Of a stretch of DNA of 64,000 nucleotides, positions 1 through 8,268 are shown in pieces. Made by a program: the position numbers and the translations under genes. The stretch's first letter is position 1, and the number at the start of each line of letters is the position of its first letter. The notes beneath the pieces were generated by a model that saw nothing but the letters and a program-made list of their open reading frames with translations, made no database searches and was not told where the DNA came from. Location: positions 514,049 through 578,048 of the forward strand of contig NZ_FNVO01000005.1 of NCBI RefSeq assembly GCF_900108175.1. Reading direction: 5' to 3'. The stretch comes from Thermomonospora echinospora. Lineage in GTDB: Bacteria; Actinomycetota; Actinomycetes; Streptosporangiales; Streptosporangiaceae.

Positions 1-19
1 TCGTCGTGGTGATCGTCAC

Positions 20-383
20 GTTGCGACCCCTCGTAGGGCTGATGAGGACCATCGGCGTCACCCGCCGCACCGGCGACCGCTACGCCGCGTTGCGACCCCT
101 CGTAGGGCTGATGAGGACCGCGATCACCAGCTACCGGCTGTTGGAGTACGTCCTGTTGCGACCCCTCGTAGGGCTGATGAGGACCCCGCGCGGCTCGACG
201 TGCGGGCCGGGCAAGCCGCTGTTGCGACCCCTCGTAGGGCTGATGAGGACCATGTGCTGGTGTTCCTCGACCGGCGGCTCTCGGCGTTGCGACCCCTCGT
301 AGGGCTGATGAGGACCCGGAGGGTCGGTGGGAGTTCTCCGAGACGCTCACGGTGTTGCGACCCCTCGTAGGGCTGATGAGGAC
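20..383 (-). CRISPR. CRISPR array A1 (6 repeats, type III-D associated)
   Basis: Six identical 30-bp repeats lie at 20-49, 89-118, 155-184, 221-250, 286-315 and 354-383. They are separated by spacers of 39, 36, 36, 35 and 38 nt. On the plus strand each repeat starts GTTGCGACC and ends GATGAGGAC, with a short inverted repeat around CCCT-cgt-AGGG. Read on the minus strand the repeat ends GTCGCAAC, an 8-nt tail resembling the 5' handles of type III crRNAs (ending AAC). I therefore assign minus-strand transcription with the leader to the right. The array probably continues beyond the left edge of the window. The type III-D genes begin about 1.5 kb to the right, so this is their likely guide source. 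Orientation is inference; the repeat-spacer structure is seen directly. Confidence 0.97.
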
Positions 384-532
384 CCCCAGAGTAAAGCCGC
401 AGGTGGGTGATGGCGGGGGCGGGGCTGAACGGGGTGGTTTTGCAGCGGACCTCCGGTTGTGCGGATGGGCCGGGGGGTTTGCTGAAATCCGAGCTGATGA
501 TCTTAGGGGTTCGGTGTTGTGCACGGAGTGAA
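384..532 (-). promoter_or_regulatory. Candidate leader of array A1
   Basis: These 149 bp separate the last perfect repeat from the downstream end of the SAVED gene and contain no convincing ORF. If the array is transcribed leftward, as the repeat tail suggests, the leader and its promoter must lie here. No clear -10/-35 pair is evident to me, so this is a positional assignment only. Confidence 0.4.
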
Positions 533-1609
533 TCATGAGGGCGACGGGGCGGGGAAGGGCTCGTAGGTGTTGGTGGTGTTGTCGAAGGTGTAGGCGGTCC
601 AGCGGTCGGGGTGGGCGGCGGCCAGGCGGGCTCCGAGGGCTATCGAGATGGCGACGGGGCCGCTGAGGAACACTGCGTGGTGGCCGTTGCGGGCGGCGGT
701 GGGCAAGGGGGCCTCGCGCCAGGCGCGGCAGGTCTGCTCCACCACGGCGCCGAACGTCTTCGCGTTCTCCTCCAGGGTGTCGGTGGTGTTCCGCAGCAGG
801 AGGAGGGTGCCGATGCCGTGTTGTCGGCAGGCCGCCCTGACCGGCTGGCGGAAGTCCTCGCCCCGGCCCTGCAGGTCCAGTGCGAGAGCGACCCGCAACG
901 GGTCGCCGCCGTCGATGGTCTCCAGCGGCTCCACGGTCAGTGGCTCCATCGTGGTCGCCATGGCCCGCAGCGTGGTGGCGGGGAAGTAGGCGGGTGCGCC
1001 GTCCGCCTGGCGTATCGCGTGGACGGCGATTTCCCGTGCGTGGGTGTGCCCGATCCTGGCTCCGAACCGGAAGCCGGTGTGCAGGGGCATGGTGGGGATC
1101 AGGTTGATCCGGGTGGCGCCGGCGGTCAGCCGTTCCGCCATCGTCACGGCTGTGAGGGTCTCGTCGGCGAGGGCGTCGATCCCCTCTCGCGGCCACGGTC
1201 GGGTCTCGGGCAACCGCAGGCCCGTCTTCAATGTCACCGCACAGGTGTCCCGGCTGTAGGTCTCGGCCTGCTCCTCCAGCCGGGCCGCCCTGGCCGCGCC
1301 GCGTCCGGTGTCGGCGGCCGTGACCACGATGCCGACCTGGACCTTGGCCGCCGCGCGGGCCCTCAGCCACAGGCCGACGCCCACGAGCGCGATCCCGAGG
1401 ACGCACAGGAGCACGAACCACCAGCGTCCGGCGGGGTCGCCGACTATCACCGACTTGGCCGCCTCCACTCCGAATCCGGTCACCAATCCCCCGCCGATCT
1501 GGAAGACGGTGCCGTCGGCGACGGCACGGCCGAACGCTGATCCGGTCGGGGCGTTGGACGCCCCGACCACGGTCAGCCGGGGGTCGTTCGTCTCTTCCTG
1601 AATCGTCAT
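533..1609 (-). CDS. Membrane-anchored SAVED-domain protein (candidate cyclic-oligonucleotide effector)
   Basis: 358 aa. The start ATG at 1609 is chosen because GGAGG lies about 8 bp upstream and the sequence before it is not protein-like. One strong hydrophobic segment lies at about residues 63-82 (WWFVLLCVLGIALVGVGLWL). The remainder matches a SAVED fold. Its hallmark C-terminal stretch lies at about residues 305-345, with FLSGPVAISIALGARL followed by a W-x-x-Y segment and a closing Y-E-P-F. SAVED domains bind cyclic nucleotides made by CBASS nucleotidyltransferases or type III Cas10. No CD-NTase is in the window, but a GGDD Cas10 is encoded divergently 330 bp away. Inference: a cOA-gated membrane effector, analogous in logic to other membrane CRISPR/CBASS effectors. 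The N-terminal 60 residues have no motif I recognise. Confidence 0.75.
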   Translation of the reverse strand: MTIQEETNDPRLTVVGASNAPTGSAFGRAVADGTVFQIGGGLVTGFGVEAAKSVIVGDPAGRWWFVLLCVLGIALVGVGLWLRARAAAKVQVGIVVTAADTGRGAARAARLEEQAETYSRDTCAVTLKTGLRLPETRPWPREGIDALADETLTAVTMAERLTAGATRINLIPTMPLHTGFRFGARIGHTHAREIAVHAIRQADGAPAYFPATTLRAMATTMEPLTVEPLETIDGGDPLRVALALDLQGRGEDFRQPVRAACRQHGIGTLLLLRNTTDTLEENAKTFGAVVEQTCRAWREAPLPTAARNGHHAVFLSGPVAISIALGARLAAAHPDRWTAYTFDNTTNTYEPFPAPSPS

Positions 1610-1938
1610 CGGCAGGCCTCCGCTCCGAGTCGCGCCCCGGCTCCGTGTCGGCCACGGGTGGGCGCGGATGTCCACAACGTACGGATGGACGGTGCGTCCG
1701 GGCGGCCACTTCCGGCCAGCCGACAGCCGGGGCAAATCCCCGATGCGGCCGATCACACCTGGTTGGCTCACATCCAGGGATCCCGACCTATCCGGCATAG
1801 CGCGAACGGTCAGCCTGACCTGCGGTGATGTGTTTCGTCCATCGGAATAGAGCGGAGGCCGGGCGAGGAGGTCCGGCACGACGGGGAGGACGATCTGTTG
1901 AGTCGTGATCCGAGGGCACGGCAGGCACGGGGGTCGGG
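1610..1938. promoter_or_regulatory. Divergent intergenic region between SAVED gene and cas operon
   Basis: About 330 bp without a credible gene lie between the leftward SAVED gene and the rightward cas10 operon. It should contain both promoters, so the two could be co-regulated. I see no clear operator palindrome or promoter hexamers that I would defend. Confidence 0.5.
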
Positions 1939-3603
1939 GTGAGGGTTCATGTCGTCGTGATCGCCACGTCCGGCAACCAGCGGTTCATCTTCGCCTCCAA
2001 CAAGCGGAGGGAGAACGTCGGCGCCTCGCACCTGATCACCCGGGTCGAGGAGAGGTGGCTGGACGAGGCGCTGCTGGCCGTCACCGGCAGCGAGGAACGC
2101 CACCGGTCCATCACCGGGCATCCGGTGGAGATCGTGACCGCGAACGCCGGCGGGATCACCGCGCTGGTCCGGGAGCCCGAGATCGGGCGGGAACTGGTCA
2201 CGCGGATCACGCTTCAGGCGTTGCGGGAGGCACCGGGGCTCGACGTGTGCGGCGTTGTCGGTGAGGCCGTGGAGTGGGACGGGCTCGGGGCCTCCGCTCT
2301 GGCGAAGCTCATCCGCCAGACCCGTGGCATGCTGCCGGCGGCGCAGATGAGCCGGCCCGGACCGCAGTTGCGGTTCCCCGGCGTGCCGATCGCCGCGCGG
2401 TGTCTGTCCAGCGGGCTGCCCGCCGCCCAGATCGTCCAATCCACGTCCCGGGAACGTCCCGAGCCTCGCTCCGCGCCGAGCATGGCCAAGCTCAACGCGT
2501 TCCCAGAGGCGCTGGACCGCCTGGCGGACGAGATGGGAATGAGCGGTCTTGGGAAACAGGAGGCCCACCGGAGGCTGGCCCGGGTCGTCGACTGGCTGAA
2601 CAACAAGGCCGAGTGGGTGGCCGTCGTACACGCGGACGGCAACGGCATGGGCCGGGTCTTCCAGGAGTTCTCCGCGATCGTGGAGAAGCTGGGCCACACC
2701 ACCGCCGAGGAGTACGTACGTCACCTGCGCGATTTCTCCCAGGGGGTGGACGACTGCGCGGCCGAGGCGCTGCGGAGGGTGGTCGCCGCCATGAAGAAGC
2801 CGGACGGCGAGGGCAGGCGGCCGTTCCGGTTGATCGCCGGCGAGCCGGCGCTGCTGCCGCTCGTCCTCGGCGGTGACGACCTGACCGTGGTCTGCGACGG
2901 GTCGATCGCTCTGCCGTTCGCCGAGCAGTATCTGACCGAGTTCGCCCGCCTGGCCCGAGAGAACAAGCGCGTCGGGGGGCTGCTGCGACAAGCGGAACGG
3001 CAGGGGCTGGGAGCCTGTGCCGGGGTCGCGATCGTCAAGCGGCACTACCCGTTCCACAGCGCGGTCGGCCTCGCCGAGGAGCTGACCAAGGAGGCCAAGG
3101 CCGTCAAGGGCGCCTTGGGTCAGGATCACTGCGCGCTGTCGTTCCACGTGCTGTACGAGAGCGCGGTGGCGGAACTGTCCCGGCTGCGGGAGGAGACGAC
3201 ACTGCCGGACGGCACCCGGCTGACCGCCCAGCCGTACGTGGTCGGTGACGTCACCAAGGATCCGCACGGCTGGGCCAGGCACCGGCACTGGAACGACCTG
3301 CTGCGCCGCATCGCCGCGTTGACCCGGACCGATGAGGAGGACGGCCGCCGGGTGCTGTCCGGTGCGCAGGCGCATGACCTGCGCGGCGGCCTGTTCCACG
3401 GACGCGGAGTGGCCGACGCCCGCTACCGGCTGCTGGCCGATCGGCTCGGCCGTGACGCCGACGACCTGGCGGGCGAGGGACGCTCGCTGTTCTGGAAGGT
3501 CGAGGGCCAGGCGCTCACCGGCCTGTTGGACGCGATGAACGCGACCGGCTTCCTGCCCCGTCCCGAGCGGACCGAACGTACCGAGCAGGAGCAGCCCGCA
3601 TGA
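1939..3603 (+). CDS. cas10: Cas10, compact HD-less type III-D polymerase subunit
   Basis: 554 aa with a GTG start preceded by GGGGGTCGG. The N-terminus (IATSGNQRFIFASNKRREN) matches the first palm-like domain of Cas10/Cmr2-type proteins. The catalytic palm motif GGDD is residues 311-314 in LVLGGDDLTVVCDG. The usual N-terminal HD nuclease motif is absent, and the protein is shorter than standard Cas10 (700-1000 aa). Known role of the family: the large subunit of the type III effector, which converts ATP to cyclic oligoadenylate when target RNA is bound. GGDD is intact, so signalling is probably retained, while HD-dependent ssDNA cleavage is probably lost. The stop overlaps the next start (ATGA), giving the first gene of a translationally coupled operon. 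Confidence 0.9.
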   Translation: MRVHVVVIATSGNQRFIFASNKRRENVGASHLITRVEERWLDEALLAVTGSEERHRSITGHPVEIVTANAGGITALVREPEIGRELVTRITLQALREAPGLDVCGVVGEAVEWDGLGASALAKLIRQTRGMLPAAQMSRPGPQLRFPGVPIAARCLSSGLPAAQIVQSTSRERPEPRSAPSMAKLNAFPEALDRLADEMGMSGLGKQEAHRRLARVVDWLNNKAEWVAVVHADGNGMGRVFQEFSAIVEKLGHTTAEEYVRHLRDFSQGVDDCAAEALRRVVAAMKKPDGEGRRPFRLIAGEPALLPLVLGGDDLTVVCDGSIALPFAEQYLTEFARLARENKRVGGLLRQAERQGLGACAGVAIVKRHYPFHSAVGLAEELTKEAKAVKGALGQDHCALSFHVLYESAVAELSRLREETTLPDGTRLTAQPYVVGDVTKDPHGWARHRHWNDLLRRIAALTRTDEEDGRRVLSGAQAHDLRGGLFHGRGVADARYRLLADRLGRDADDLAGEGRSLFWKVEGQALTGLLDAMNATGFLPRPERTERTEQEQPA

Positions 3604-5930
3604 GCGACTCCACGGTCATCATCTCGCTGACGCTGCGGATGCTGAGCGACTGGCACATCGGCACCGGTACCGCGGCGCACGGCCACATCAGCCGTCGGGT
3701 GCTCCGTGATGAGCACGGCCTGCCCTACGTCCCGGCCAAGACGCTGAACGGGGTGTGGCGGGACGCCTGCGAAGTGGCCGCCCACGCCTTGGACTCCGGC
3801 CCGGCGGGGGTGTGGCACGACTGGGTCGAGTACCTGTTCGGCAGCCAGCCCGCATACCCCGGAGAGGAGGCGACCCGGGAGCCGGACGCCATCGCACGGC
3901 ATCCCCGATCGGCCGCCCTGCGGCTGCGAGGACCGCTGCGCCTGCCCGGCAAGCTCGGGCCGGCGCTGGTCGGCCGCAAGGAGCTCCGCGACGCCGTGAC
4001 GTTCGTCAGGCCCGGGGTCGCCATCGACGCATGCACCGGAACGGCCGCCGAGGACAAGCTGCGCTTCGACGAGATGGCGCGTGGCGGCCTGAGCCTGGTG
4101 GGAAAGGCCGAGCTGCCCGCATCCCTGAACGAGGCAGAGCGCGGCTGCGCGTTGGCGCTGCTGTGGGCGGGAGCGGCGCTGGTGGAGGGCATCGGCGCCA
4201 AACGTCGGCGCGGTGCGGGACGCTGCCGCCTGGAGCCGTCCGGTCCCGGCATGCCGCCCAGCCCGCAACGGCTGCGGGAGCTGGCGCAGGCCCCTGTCCC
4301 TCCGCCGGAGGCCGACCAGCCGGCCGGTCCTGATCCGGTCGAGGTACCGCAGGCGTCCGGTCCCGGCTGGGAACGCGCCCTGCTGCGGATGGAACTGGTG
4401 ACCCCGCTGATCGCCTACGACCGTACGATCGGCAACGCCGTCCAAAGCCGTGACCATGCGCCGGGGTGGATGCTGCTGCGCGAGGTGCTGTCGCGGCTCG
4501 GATCCCAGGCCGCGGCGGCGGCGCGGCGCGGCGACCTGGTGGTGACGCCTGCGACCCCGATGATCGACGACATGCCGGGGCGGCCCGTGCCTCGGGTGCT
4601 GGCTCAGGGCAAGGACTCCCCGGAGCAGTTCGTCAACCGGATGGCGGGCCGGGAGCCGGAATCCGACGAGGTCTTCAAGCGGGTCCGGTCGGGATACCTT
4701 CCGGCCGTTCCCGGGCACGGGCTCACCCTGAGCAGGCCGCGGACCGTGCTGCGAATGCACAACACGATCGCCGACGCCTCCCAGCGGCCCAGTGCCCGCC
4801 TCGGCGGGGTGTACGTCTACCGGGCGCTGGCGGCGGGCACCGTGCTGGCCGCCGAGGTCCGGGTCCGTTCGGAGCTGCTGGAGAAGGGGTGGCCCGAACG
4901 GCTGGCGGGTGAATGGCGGCTGGGGCGTTCCCGTAAGGACGACTACGGCTTGGTGAGGGTCACCATCGTCCCGGAGGTTCGCTCCGATCCACCGCACCGC
5001 GAACTCCGAGAGGGCGATCGGCTGAAGGTCTGGCTGCTGTCGGACACCCTGGTCCGCAACCTCAGGCTGGCCCCGAGCACGGATCCCGCCGATCTGGCCC
5101 GCGCGCTCCAGAACGCCTTCGCCGCCGCGGGCGCCTCCGGGGTCGTCCTACAGGCGGTGGACGCAGACGACGGTCTGATGCACGCCTCGTTCGAGACGTC
5201 CCGCACCGACTCCTGGCATACCGGCTGGCGGCTGCCTCGCCCCACCTTGCTGGGGTTCGCCGCCGGTGGCTGCCTGGAGTTCAGGGTCGTCGCCGGGCGA
5301 ATCGACGCTGATGCGCTGGTGGCCGTGGAGATGGCGGGCATCGGCGAGCGGCGCGGCGAGGGCTTCGGCCGGATAAGGCTGAACGATCCGCTGCTCGACG
5401 AGGCGCACCCCGCCATCGCTTCTTCCGAGCGCGCCGCCCGGCCGCCGGTCTCCGAGGGCACACCGCTGCCGTTCGAGGTCGGCAAGCCCGGTCACGCCGA
5501 GGCGCGGATCATCGAGGAGGCCGCCTGGCGGACGGAGATCTGGCGGTGCAGTGAGAAGCGGGCCGCCGACCTGGACAGACCGGTGCTGGGAGACCTGACT
5601 GCGCTGTCCCCCACCCAGCTCAACGCGATCCGGACCCTGTTCGGCCACCTGGACGAGCCCGAACCGAGACTCCGAGCCCGTATCGAACGGCTCACCCGCC
5701 GGTGGAACAGGCAGTCGGGCGCCCGGCAGGCCCTGGAGGACCTGCTGCTCACGCCCACTCAGCCCTGGGAACTGCTGAACCTCCCCGAAAGTACGTTGAG
5801 CCTGACCAAGGACGGCCCCCAGCGGCTGCAACGTGAGCTGCGTTCCGAGGCGTTGCGCAGTCTGCTCACCGCCTGCATGGCCGCCCACTCCCGCCACCAG
5901 GCCCACCTGTCCCCCCAGGAGGCACGATGA
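3600..5930 (+). CDS. Cas7-Cas5(Csx10)-C-terminal helical fusion, III-D effector backbone
   Basis: 776 aa RAMP fusion. Residues 1-215 form a Cas7-like domain: WHIGTG near residue 20, a YVPAKTLNGVWRDA thumb-type segment, and the basic glycine-rich IGAKRRRGAGRCRLE at about 198-212. Residues about 255-600 are Csx10-like (the Cas5 of type III-D), with RLGRSRKDDYGLVRV and GERRGEGFGRIRL at about 582-594. The last about 170 residues look largely helical (LSPTQLNAIRTLFGHL onward), which fits a fused Cas11. This Cas7-5-11 order is that of the III-Dv complex of Synechocystis. The first Cas7 domain shows no obvious aspartate at the position used by Csm3-like Cas7 for target cleavage. It overlaps neighbours by 4 nt on both sides. 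The Cas11 assignment is inference. Confidence 0.85.
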   Translation: MSDSTVIISLTLRMLSDWHIGTGTAAHGHISRRVLRDEHGLPYVPAKTLNGVWRDACEVAAHALDSGPAGVWHDWVEYLFGSQPAYPGEEATREPDAIARHPRSAALRLRGPLRLPGKLGPALVGRKELRDAVTFVRPGVAIDACTGTAAEDKLRFDEMARGGLSLVGKAELPASLNEAERGCALALLWAGAALVEGIGAKRRRGAGRCRLEPSGPGMPPSPQRLRELAQAPVPPPEADQPAGPDPVEVPQASGPGWERALLRMELVTPLIAYDRTIGNAVQSRDHAPGWMLLREVLSRLGSQAAAAARRGDLVVTPATPMIDDMPGRPVPRVLAQGKDSPEQFVNRMAGREPESDEVFKRVRSGYLPAVPGHGLTLSRPRTVLRMHNTIADASQRPSARLGGVYVYRALAAGTVLAAEVRVRSELLEKGWPERLAGEWRLGRSRKDDYGLVRVTIVPEVRSDPPHRELREGDRLKVWLLSDTLVRNLRLAPSTDPADLARALQNAFAAAGASGVVLQAVDADDGLMHASFETSRTDSWHTGWRLPRPTLLGFAAGGCLEFRVVAGRIDADALVAVEMAGIGERRGEGFGRIRLNDPLLDEAHPAIASSERAARPPVSEGTPLPFEVGKPGHAEARIIEEAAWRTEIWRCSEKRAADLDRPVLGDLTALSPTQLNAIRTLFGHLDEPEPRLRARIERLTRRWNRQSGARQALEDLLLTPTQPWELLNLPESTLSLTKDGPQRLQRELRSEALRSLLTACMAAHSRHQAHLSPQEAR

Positions 5931-7696
5931 CACGGCGCCGCGGACGTCCCATGGACCTGCGGCTGCGGGTCCGGGGCTGGCTCGAGATCCGGACTCCGCT
6001 GCATGTGGGCGGCATCGCCCGCGACCCGGCCGATGCGCTGCCGGTGGCGGTCGACGGGCAGGGCCGGGTGTACGTGCCGGGCACCGGGCTGGCCGGGGCG
6101 TTGCGTGGCTGGATGCGCGGCGTTCCCGATGCCGAGGACCCGCTGCGGGAGCTGTGGGGCTTCTCCGCCGAACCGGGCGACGAACAGACGCCGCGCAATG
6201 ACGGCAGCCGTGTCCTGAGCGCCGCCGACCCGCAGCGCAACGGGCAGGCCCCGCACACCGGCCCGATGCCGGGCTGGGACGACGATCTCAATGATGGGCA
6301 GGCCAGCCGGGTCGTTATCCGCGACGCGGTCATCGCAACCTCGACCCGTACCGATGCCGACGGGCTGCCCGCCGACCCCCTCGCGCCGGCGTCCCTGCCG
6401 GTGCGGCACGGTGTGGGCATCGACCGGGTCACCGGGGCGGCGGCAACCGAGTTCCTGTACGCCCGTACCGTCGTTCCACCTGGCCACTACCTGCGGCTGG
6501 AGCTCGATATCGAGACGATCGCGAAGCACCAGGACCGGGACAGGGCACGTCTGCACGCCCTGCTGTCGGCGTTGTCCTCGGAGCAGATCCGGCTCGGCGG
6601 GGCCAGGGGCAGGGGGCTGGGCGTGGTCCGTCTGCTGGGTTCGCCGCTGGCCGTCCACGAACACGACTTCACCGGCCCTGCCGGACTGCTCGCCCTGCTG
6701 AGCGGTGAGCCGACACGGCTGGAGCCGGCGGACCTGACCGGATCCCCCGCCGAGCTGCCGGACCGCAGGGAGCTGCTGAGCGTGCGCATCGAGTGGCGTC
6801 CCGCTGCTCCGGTCATGGTTCGGGAGGGCGAGGAGGGCGCCTACGTCGGAACCCTCCCGCTGACCACCCGGGCCTCCGGCGACACGGTGGCCCTCGCGCT
6901 GACCGGCGGCTCCATCAAGGGCGCCCTGCGCAGCCATGCCGAGTTCATCGAGCGCACCGCTCGAAGGATCGACGCCCCTCGGGCCTCGGTGAACGCCCCC
7001 GCTCGTGAGCACAGCCGGGACTTCCTTGACCAGCTCGACGAACTGCGCGCCGTCAGGGCCCTGTTCGGGACGGCCCGTACGTCACCGAACCCCGGCGACG
7101 AGCGCCCCCTGGGCGCGGGGGCTCTGATCGCGGAGGAGTGCGTCAGCCGCACCCGTCTGCCCGCCGACCTGTGGGACCTGGTGCTCCAGGGACCGTCGGA
7201 CGACGAGCAGGCCGCATCGGAGAAGAGCTCCGGCGAAGAGCGCTGGACACCGCGCAGCGACGAGGGCGGCAGGCGGCCTCTGTCATTGCCCCCGGCGGTG
7301 CGGGAACGGCTGTCGGCGCTCGGCCTGGACCAGGCCGAGCATGTCGCCATCGACCGCTGGACCGGTGGCGCCGCCGACAAGCTGCTGTTCTCCGTGCTGG
7401 AGCCGCACGACGTCGAGTGGGAGCCGATCCGCCTCACCGTGGACCTCACCCGCCTGGGCCCCGACCGGGACGTCGCGCTCGCCCTGCTGTTGCTCGTCCT
7501 GCGCGATCTGCGGCACGGCCTGATCCGGCTGGGCGGCATGGTCAACCGCGGCTTCGGCGACGTCGAGGTCGACTCGATCGTCCTCACCGGCGGCGCCTGG
7601 CCCGACGGCACAGCGCTCGAAGACGCGCTGCGGCCCTCCGACGAGACCTGTACCGCCCTGGAAGAGGCATGGTTCACCTACCTGGATTCGCGCTGA
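5927..7696 (+). CDS. Tandem Cas7-Cas7 fusion (Cas7-2x), III-D effector backbone
   Basis: 589 aa with two consecutive RAMP/Cas7 domains. Domain 1 (about 10-245) has LHVGG near residue 26, VPGTGLAGALRG, GIDRVTGAAA, and the glycine-rich GARGRGLGVVRL at about 224-235. Domain 2 (about 265-575) has TGGSIKGALRSHAEF, IDRWTGGAADKLLF and LGGMVNRGFGDVEVDS. In domain 1 the aspartate in PADALPV (D36) sits where Csm3/Cas7 subunits carry the RNA-cleaving Asp, so this subunit may cut target RNA; this is inference from motif position. A double Cas7 is a defining subunit of the III-Dv complex. The start ATGA overlaps the previous stop, and its own stop overlaps csx19. Confidence 0.87.
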   Translation: MTRRRGRPMDLRLRVRGWLEIRTPLHVGGIARDPADALPVAVDGQGRVYVPGTGLAGALRGWMRGVPDAEDPLRELWGFSAEPGDEQTPRNDGSRVLSAADPQRNGQAPHTGPMPGWDDDLNDGQASRVVIRDAVIATSTRTDADGLPADPLAPASLPVRHGVGIDRVTGAAATEFLYARTVVPPGHYLRLELDIETIAKHQDRDRARLHALLSALSSEQIRLGGARGRGLGVVRLLGSPLAVHEHDFTGPAGLLALLSGEPTRLEPADLTGSPAELPDRRELLSVRIEWRPAAPVMVREGEEGAYVGTLPLTTRASGDTVALALTGGSIKGALRSHAEFIERTARRIDAPRASVNAPAREHSRDFLDQLDELRAVRALFGTARTSPNPGDERPLGAGALIAEECVSRTRLPADLWDLVLQGPSDDEQAASEKSSGEERWTPRSDEGGRRPLSLPPAVRERLSALGLDQAEHVAIDRWTGGAADKLLFSVLEPHDVEWEPIRLTVDLTRLGPDRDVALALLLLVLRDLRHGLIRLGGMVNRGFGDVEVDSIVLTGGAWPDGTALEDALRPSDETCTALEEAWFTYLDSR

Positions 7697-8268
7697 TGAA
7701 CGTCGTCCTGCACACCGCCGCCCGTGACGGCCTGTCCTTCCCCGAGGTGCTGGCGTACGCCCCGGACGGCGTGGCACTGCTCATCACCCCGTGGCGCTAC
7801 CACGTGGCCCTCGTCCGTGACGGCCGGGTGCTGCCCCACCGCGACGAGATCGACTTGACGGAGACCTTCGACGTCCGGGTCTTCAACGAGAACGCCGAGC
7901 TGCGCTGGCTGCAAAGCGGCGGGAGTGGCCGGGCCGTCCTGCTGACCGAGGACGCCACCGCGCTTCCCGCCGACTTCACCGAACGCGACGGTGACGTCCA
8001 CGCGATCGCCGTTCAGAAGGGCCAGTACCTGCTGTGGGGCCGTTCGGTCGGCACGAGCGGCGGCTGGACCACCCTGACCACCGAACGCATCGGCGCCATC
8101 CGCGTCCCCGTGGACATCCCGCGGCGGCCGGGATACGCCGCCCTGACCACCCGCGAGTACATCGCCCGCGACCCCCGGCACGGCAACGCCTATGTCGCGG
8201 AGGAACGCCTGCTGGGCTTTGCCCCGACCTCGATCACCCGTCCCCGAGCCGAGGACACCGCCTCATGA
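7696..8268 (+). CDS. csx19: Csx19, type III-D accessory subunit
   Basis: 190 aa in the size range of the Csx19 family (TIGR03984-like), which is restricted to type III-D loci. Recognisable segments are FDVRVFNENAELRWL (residues about 55-70), QYLLWG at about 114, RIGAIRVPVDIP, and the C-terminal EYIARDPRHGNAYVAEERL. Csx19 is a structural component of the III-Dv complex; no catalytic role is established. It overlaps cas7-2x (TGATG junction at 7694-7698) and the next gene by 4 nt, so it is translated in the same operon. Confidence 0.9.
   Translation: MNVVLHTAARDGLSFPEVLAYAPDGVALLITPWRYHVALVRDGRVLPHRDEIDLTETFDVRVFNENAELRWLQSGGSGRAVLLTEDATALPADFTERDGDVHAIAVQKGQYLLWGRSVGTSGGWTTLTTERIGAIRVPVDIPRRPGYAALTTREYIARDPRHGNAYVAEERLLGFAPTSITRPRAEDTAS

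Noticed and set aside
6..302. 98-aa open frame across CRISPR array A1
   Set aside because: It is a translation of the repeats themselves (LLRPLVGLMRT recurring); no gene.
1610..1879. N-terminal extension of the SAVED protein to 1879
   Set aside because: The extension has no protein-like composition, and GGAGG correctly precedes the internal ATG at 1609.
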